From positions 3,286,001-3,350,000 of the forward strand of contig NC_085852.1 in the NCBI RefSeq assembly GCF_020906515.1: DNA of 64,000 bases. The letters run 5' to 3'. A program made the position numbers and the translations under genes. Below, piece by piece: positions 57,588 through 64,000 of the stretch (positions are counted from its first letter, which is position 1; each line of letters starts with the position of its first letter). The stretch is from Vanrija pseudolonga (taxonomy: Eukaryota; Basidiomycota; Tremellomycetes; Trichosporonales; Trichosporonaceae). A model generated the notes under the pieces. It made no database searches. It saw only the letters and a program-made list of their open reading frames with translations, and was not told the DNA's origin.

Positions 57588-60500
57588 CTAGGCAGTGGCG
57601 AATGAATTTTGTGTTTCTGAGGAGCAAGCAGTCTGGCGACAGACTCGTGGCTCGTGGTGGAGTCACCGCTGCCGGCCGGGCTCATCAGAGCTGATGCTCG
57701 AATGGCGACAACTGACGGGCAGAGCAACGCAATGCCCCCACCCCGATGTTTGGATCGCACCATGCAATGGTATCTCTACCACACTCTTGGCCCCAAGAAT
57801 GCTAAGAGCTTGGTGCCGGGGAGGCGATCCAAGGAGCAAGGACAGAAACGTTACATTCAGCGGAACGACGGCATGTGTCATGTCCGACCGGACCTGGGCG
57901 TCATCAAACCTGCACCATCCGACAGGCCGCCCACGCAAGCACAAATTGTAAAGTTGAGGCTTCGAGGTATTCTGGTCGCGCAATGTTGAGCAGGTGACTA
58001 CCTCCCTCTCTGGGTGCAGTATGCACATTGTGGAGCAAAGTGAAGAGGTTGGAGCAGGCCGCTGATGTGTGGAGTGGGAGAAGTGGCGACCGTGGTCGTC
58101 ATCGTGGATCGCCGGTTCACATTGGCAGTCCTCGTCGCCACCGCACGTTGTCGCTCCGCGTGACGCTTGGTCGGCGGCCTCGCCGTCCGGCGTTGGTGTC
58201 TGCATGCACTGGTCGCGGGCAATAGGTCGCGTAATAGCATTGAGCGAGTTGGCAGCGGGGACCGGGACGCACCTGACCGATGATTTCGCCTGCGCGGACC
58301 GATAATCATGCCGAGACGAGGCCGATTATGGGCGGAAGTCACCTCGACCAGCCCTCGCAAGTGTACGTTAGGCCCGTGATCCGTCTGCGGCCAGTCAACA
58401 CCTCCGGAGATTCACAATGCTTCCCGTTGGCACGAAACACCCTCCCGTTCAACCTTGCACCATACACCACTTTGGGCAGATGTAAAGTGCTTCCTTCACC
58501 TTGCCTCATCTGGGACAAGCGACGAAAATCGATGCGGAAGAATCGGCCGAATCACAACCTCTCGCTTGGAATGTTCCAAGTGGGAGCTTTTGGGTGCACC
58601 ATTTGCGTGCGCTCGCTTGCTTGCAATGCTATTTACCCTGTAGAGACGCCCGAACAAAGGCAAAGTGGGTTTGAGTGGCTTGCGAATGCATTCTGGAACG
58701 GGAGTGGATGGAATGCGACGAAACCAGTTGAGCAAGCGGGGCCGCCGATGCGACAACGGGGCCGAGCAAGTAAGCACGAGTGTGAGTTTGGTTGCCGCCA
58801 TTCGTGATCGTCCTACCATGTGTCGTGCAATGAGCACGACGTCTCCGAAGAAGGGTGGCGACGGGAGGGCCATGACTGTATGCACAGTCGAGGGAGGCAG
58901 CCCACCTTTGCATCGAGCCGTCCATTGGTCCTTGGTGATTAACACAGGGGTCAGGCTGGTACTGTGTACCCGTTTCAGATTATTAACCTTGACTGCTGGA
59001 ATAGGCCCCAGGATTTATTAGCATCGTCGTCGTAATACATTCTTAAGGACGAGCAAGGCAGGGCGGCCTGGCGGCCGTTCAGGTCAGGCTGCGGCCGTAC
59101 GGTGGGAAGGATGGCAATTCCTCGTTGCATACCATGCCCGCACTGCTCGGCACACACTCTGCCAAGGGCGGCCCACCAAGCGTGACATGTTCATCCATTC
59201 GACAACTGTACCGTAACCTCCTCCTCATTCAGCAAGGCCGCATGCATGCATCCCAGCTCGGCACCGCATGTACAACAGGGCACACACATCCCCGCCAAAA
59301 GTCGGGCCGATGCGCGCACGGGATGACCTGCTCAGCTGGGTAACATGACGACCACCCTCGTTTCCAACCATTATCGGCGCCACTTCCCGCGGCGGAGCAA
59401 GCGGTGTGGGTCGAAGCCTTTTGTGGTCAGGCCAGAGCCAGAGAGGCATTCCGTTGGTGGGTGTGGGCGAGATGAAGTAGCGGCGATCCGGTGACATAAT
59501 CAAGCATGTCCCGGCATGTCCCAATTCGACTCACGTGGCTGTCTTGCAGCTTGGGCATATGGGAAAGTGGAAACGACAGGGGCACATGTGCGTGGCGGGA
59601 GAGGGAGTCGAGAGGGAGAGCAGATCGCTACAGGGCAAGGTTGGGGTTGAGAGGTTGTCGCTCAGCGACCCGAGGTCGCCGCCCCAGCCAGTAAGCATGC
59701 AAGGTCCATCCCCAAAGAGGCACGAGGGACGCCTGCGTTTAGTGTACGTTAATAATGCCGGAATCTGGGCCATGGTTGCCGAGAGATCCAACCTCCCCGT
59801 GACGTCTTGTCCGACATGAGCGCCAGGCTCGAGAGGGCAAGTCGCTTGAATGCAATGCATGTATTCGTGACGAATCGCACCCACGGTCGCTCGTTTCACA
59901 TCCTGCAACGACCAGCTCGCCAAGCGCCCAAGGGTCCGTCCACTCCGTCGCGACCGGGTCTCGCCGACGGGTCGCGTCGTTGCAGTGAGACAAGGCGGGA
60001 ATTTCCCTGGAATAACACTGAAGACTAGTGGAGCAATGCCGACAGCAACTACACAATGCATGGGACGAAACATGTAACGACGGCGCATAGGCCGTCAGCC
60101 CGACGAAATCGGCCTCAGGCTCGCTCTCCCCGATGCCCACTGATGAGAGTACACTGGGCAGGCAAGATGGCGGAACATGACGAAATCCCGCTTGATGCTT
60201 TCGCGTTGCAGTGGTGGTGGTGGGCCGACGTGGTCACCAAGAAGCACGCCGCCATGAATCAAGATTATCTTCGTCTTGCGCAAGAGAGCTTGAGAGCGAG
60301 GGCTGAAACACCCATTCTCGGCACAGCCAGAGTTCCGCAAAGCCACAGGTTTGCCTGGGACCATGCCAGAATCTAACATGACGGCATGGCCAATGATGAC
60401 CACACGGGAGCGAAGACCCAAGTCCAGGCTGCACGGGTGGTTGGACTGCAAGGTAGCGGATCAAGCGCGAGGATGGTTGCCTCCGCCGCTGTTCACAGTT

Positions 60501-61933
60501 CACAGACGGCCAGCGCCCAAGGCTTGGCGATTCGAGAGGTGTACGCCAGCTGTATTCTGTGGCAAGTCACAAGACGTCTGAAACTCGCATCGTCGTCAAG
60601 CTCTTCAGAGACGGCCTGGAACTGGGCACGCATGGCCTGCTCACCTGCACCCCGGGCCTGGCATCGTTCTGCAACCTTGCCAAAGCCAGTTCCCACAAGG
60701 CACCATTCCTGCCAGTTCAATGAGTCAGACTCGACCCAGGCTAGGATGCGCCAGGCGGCCAGTTGGAGACACAGGGCATGTTGCGAGGTCCGCCCAATGC
60801 TGGGTGAGCAGAGGTATCAGGACCTGCGTCAGGGCGCACCGATGGATCGTGTTGGCAGGCAGTATGGTATGTCGGGGCACAGGAGCCCTGCATATTCGTC
60901 AAGCGACGGCCCGTGTTGCCGTAATCGTGTTGTCATGCAATCTTTTGTGGCCAGTGTGCCTAGTTTGATTGCCGTATCAAGTGCCACAGCCGTGACCGGA
61001 ACATAATACCATCGTGGCGGCCCCCGACGATTTGACAAGGAGTGGAGTAGGCCAACACGATGATGCCACAAGATCGAGGCACGTAAGAATCAAGCTTGCG
61101 GGAAGAGGCCGAGGCGGCCGAGACAATCGTTGCATGTATGCTCTTGCGGGCGGGCGTCGTCATGGAGACAGGGTGGCACCGTGGGCTTCCGTCGTCTCAA
61201 ACTGGCTTGTTTCTCGTTCCATCACCACAGAAGATACCTGAAACGTGATCAATGCCGCTTGGCACTGACGTCGTCGAGGGCAATCAAGGCCGTTTGGGCT
61301 CCCCGGTATCCATCGTAGCGATACGGGAGGGCCTACCTGGCACAATCTGCCGGCAGCAGCCGCCCACTATGAGCTCGCCTTCTCTCTGACGGGCAGCTCG
61401 TGTCACTCAGGCCGTCACCGTTACCTCGTGCCCATTGGCGCCTCCACTCACCCTCACCTCCACCGATTCCTCCTCCTCCTCCTCCGTCCGCGACCACCAC
61501 CTACTCCTCCTTCCCAAGTGGTGCGCACCACCACCCCGCTTAGATTACCCGTCTGAAGCAGGCACTTACGTTCACCTTCTCAGCATTGAGGAACTCGAAA
61601 CGCACGCACCACCCTGTTTTCCATCTCCTCCTCAGCCACCTCGGCTCCTCGGGAAGCACATACTCGTTGGGGATTGTGGTCAGCCAGCCTGTTTGGGAAG
61701 TGGGTGCACTCCCGTCGTCGCAACTACCGTCTTGATCGTCGTGCTCGCTAGGTGACCGGTGGGTCCTGGCGTCATGTGTTGCCAATGGCGACGACTTGTC
61801 GACTTGGACAAGTCCGTCACATGCCCCCTCTGAAAGATATATAAGGAGGTCATCTGGTCGTCCTCAAACCTCATCAGCAACAACTCTTCTCTCCTCTACA
61901 ACCACTCCTCCTCTTCCCAACACACAACCAACA
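57588..61933. other. 4.3-kb region without supported genes
   Basis: Both strands show only short overlapping open frames without family motifs, consistent splice chains or codon bias. No tRNA, rRNA, tandem repeat array or transposon ends were recognised. It could hold a non-coding transcript or a decayed gene. The right end (from ~61.8 kb) is the promoter of the secreted protein gene. Confidence 0.5.
61838..61845 (+). promoter_or_regulatory. TATA box of secreted protein gene
   Basis: TATATAAG, 96 bp before the ATG at 61934, with a CTCTTCT/CAACAA-rich leader between. Typical of a highly expressed gene. Confidence 0.65.
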
Positions 61934-62497
61934 ATGGTCGCTACCAAGTTCCTTGTCGCCGCCGTCTCGGCTCTTGCCCTCGGTGTCCAGGCCTCCCCCA
62001 TCGAGGAGCGCCAGAACACCAACGCCGTTGACGCCTTCAGCAACAACTCGCCCCTCAACAACTACTACTCGTTCGACCAGAACTCGGGCACCGTTACCTC
62101 GAAGAACGGTGACTCGCAGATCACCAAGAACGGCCCCGAGAACCTCATCACCTCGGACGACAACAACCCGCTCATCCAGAAGGGCAAGCGTGGCGTCGAG
62201 GACCCCGCCTACGACCCCTCCAACCCCCACGACCCCGCTGAGGACCCCACCAAGCGCGACATCCTCCTCGAGGACGCCGCCAAGCGTGACGCCCTCGTCC
62301 AGGACAAGCGCACCTTCTTCCGTGGTCTCTCGGGCTACTACGGCTACAACGTCTACAACTGGGGCTACGGCCGCTACCTCTACGCCCCCAACCGCTGGGT
62401 CGGCAACTACTACGGCTTCTGGGGCTGGAACTACTGGGGCTCGTACTACAACAACTGGTGGCCCAACAGCTACTACGGCTACGGCGGCTGGTACTAA
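61934..62497 (+). CDS. Small secreted protein with dibasic sites and Tyr/Trp/Gly-rich tail
   Basis: 187 residues, single exon, ATG 61934 (acca-ATGG). The N-terminus MVATKFLVAAVSALALGVQA is a clear signal peptide. The middle is Asn/Asp/Ser-rich with four Lys-Arg sites (GKR-GVED, TKR-DILL, AKR-DALV, DKR-TFFRG), matching the Kex2 cleavage rule, spaced about 13-28 residues apart. The last ~57 residues after the final KR are dominated by Tyr, Trp, Gly and Asn (YYGYNVYNWGYGRYL, YYGFWGWNYWG, WWPNSYYGYGGWY) and have no cysteine. Strong codon bias and a TATA box suggest abundant expression. I do not recognise the family. Possible roles are a cell-wall or matrix component, a surface-active peptide or a secreted signal; all are inference. 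Confidence 0.85.
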   Translation: MVATKFLVAAVSALALGVQASPIEERQNTNAVDAFSNNSPLNNYYSFDQNSGTVTSKNGDSQITKNGPENLITSDDNNPLIQKGKRGVEDPAYDPSNPHDPAEDPTKRDILLEDAAKRDALVQDKRTFFRGLSGYYGYNVYNWGYGRYLYAPNRWVGNYYGFWGWNYWGSYYNNWWPNSYYGYGGWY

Positions 62498-63874
62498 GCG
62501 GCTGGCCCTCCTCTTTTGGAGCGCTGGATCGCTGAGGCCATAGCCTGATGGACACTATCGACTACCGCCTCTAGTCGGCCCCGGACACTTCTACCCTTAT
62601 AAACTAGGCCCGTAGTTAAACTTTCAAAGGATGCAGTTATTGTGGAGGTTAGCGTTATACTGGTACTTGTTGCTTGCTACTTCTTTGCTTGCTACTTCTT
62701 CTTCTTCCTTCTTGGCTCGTCGCCACTGACTCGCCACTGAACTTGACCTTCGCCACGGCCACCACTCGACTTGACTGACCCGACGCCTGTTCGAATGATG
62801 GAAAGGTATACATGATATGGAAAGGCTCTGGATACTTGGATTTGCCTTCCTAGCCCAGCAGCCGTGATCTCCTCGGCACCATGAGTTTATCAACAACCGC
62901 CGCAGGTAAATTGAAGTGATCACCAAGGTCGTGCGACTGCCTCGGTAACCATCAGTGGTGGGCGCCGCTGGGCAGTAACCACTAACGTGCAATGCGGCGC
63001 GATAAGCAAGCCATTAGGAATTAACGCATGCTACTAAACCTTCCATGCTGCTCGGTGCCATGCATCAGACGGCTGGATGCCCAGTCCGATGCTGTGGGCG
63101 ATGTTGAACGGTGTATTCTAGATGTGGAAGGATAGGCGTCCTGTGGAATGGAAGACGAGGGGGTTGTGCGTCGCACTCCCCCCCCCCGTCATACGAGCGT
63201 CGTCGTCGCCGCACACCTTAGACATAATCCGCCCTAACCACTGCTTGTTTGGACGTCGACGCGATCCCTAGCACAACAGCATGCACGCGACATCAAGCAG
63301 CGGCGCGGTGGAGGGTGGTTCGTCCTCGAAAGGGAGTCGAGCCGTGCAAGTCCGTACGAGCGGTACTCGCCCCCGAGCCACGATGGATTGACACACCCGG
63401 CACCCATGCGAGATCCCCAGCCTCCATCGCTGACAGTCACCCACCGCCCAGCAATAATGCATCGGGCCGCCCCATCATTCCAGGAATCAGTGGTACATAA
63501 CCTCTGCTCGTCGTCATCCACCACGCCCTGCAAGCTGCATATGCATACAGCCGTCCTGTTCTGTGGTCGGCGTCGCAGGTCACTCGGCGACCTCAATGGT
63601 GGTTTAGGCAAGGGTGGCTGGTCGCGGGGAGAGCGGGTTGGAACGTGGCTACAGTATCGCGTGGTGGGTGGAAGACGCAAGTCGCTAGAGCCGCCGTGCC
63701 GCCTTTCTTGCCTTGCGTGCCCTTCTTTGCCTAGATCAAACCCAGAAAGCCCATGCATTCATTCGTTCCACCAATAGCAGTAATAATAATATTGATACAG
63801 CATTCTAATCTTACACTAATGCCATAAGCATGACCAAACTGTAGTCTACAACGTTCATCAGCATCGTTGCACCA
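62498..63874. other. Intergenic, secreted protein / right-edge gene
   Basis: 1.38 kb. C-run at ~63179-63187 and CTTCTTCTTCTTC near 62695. No gene supported. Confidence 0.45.
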
Positions 63875-64000
63875 TCAACTTCTCATCATCTGGGCAGTCG
63901 CTGTGACCGCTTCTAATCGAACACGATGGTGGGCAACAGCCTCACGCATCTTGGCGACGAGATCTGGAAGGCGGTAGGGTTTGATAACCACTGACATGGT
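63875..64000 (-). CDS. Possible response-regulator C-terminus (partial)
   Basis: The minus-strand frame is open from the window edge to TGA 63877-63875. The ~40 visible residues contain VVIKPYRLPDLVAKMREAVAHHR, which resembles the end of a receiver domain: a hydrophobic strand, the invariant Lys followed by Pro, then an amphipathic last helix. In fungi this would most likely be the tail of a hybrid histidine kinase or a stand-alone regulator. Too short to be sure; the rest lies outside the window. Confidence 0.4.
   Translation of the reverse strand, partial: TMSVVIKPYRLPDLVAKMREAVAHHRVRLEAVTATAQMMRS

Overview
The window looks like a gene-dense, GC-rich chromosome segment of a basidiomycete yeast, most likely a tremellomycete of the Trichosporonales type. 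This placement is inferred from the gene content, the strong G/C third-position bias, and the many very short GT-AG introns (most 32-55 nt) with CTGAC/CTAAC-like branch sites close to the acceptor. No rRNA, tRNA, CRISPR, virus-derived element or transposon was recognised.

Region 1 (1-24.1 kb) is an accessory-looking block. It starts with the 3' part of a leucine-rich, F-box-type gene and holds eleven diverged paralogues of one BTB/POZ-like family: six on the minus strand (1.2-10.0 kb) and five on the plus strand (15.9-24.1 kb). Most share a BTB-like N-terminal half, a conserved 'WP...L..L' linker, a helical second half that often carries a Cys/His cluster, and a phase-2 intron just before the C-terminus. 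Three have an apparent frame break in the linker, two of them at the same alignment column. Three other genes sit inside the block: a two-domain peroxisomal SDR enzyme related to Fox2 but lacking its hydratase domain, a lectin-like beta-propeller protein, and a purine nucleoside permease (NUP) family protein.

Region 2 (25-45 kb) holds metabolic and transport genes: a DHA1-type MFS transporter, a GMC oxidoreductase divergent from a small-subunit catalase (H2O2 producer and scavenger sharing a 1.1-kb upstream region), a monocarboxylate-transporter-like MFS protein divergent from a hexose-type sugar transporter, a membrane-anchored glycoprotein of lectin-fold type, and an MgtA-type P-type ATPase with an overlapping upstream ORF.

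Region 3 (45-58 kb) has a PARP (BRCT-WGR-regulatory-catalytic), a mitochondrial acyl-CoA dehydrogenase divergent from a Zn2Cys6 transcription factor, and an unusual eleven-exon gene. That gene joins a reduced succinyl-CoA ligase beta part to a complete alpha part in one mitochondrial-type polypeptide.

Region 4 (58-64 kb) is gene-poor: a 4.3-kb stretch with no gene I can support, then a small secreted protein with dibasic KR sites and a Tyr/Trp/Gly/Asn-rich tail, and at the right edge what may be the C-terminus of a response-regulator domain on the minus strand.

Exon boundaries were derived by hand from splice signals, reading-frame continuity and family alignment from memory. They are stated where the arithmetic closes to whole codons.
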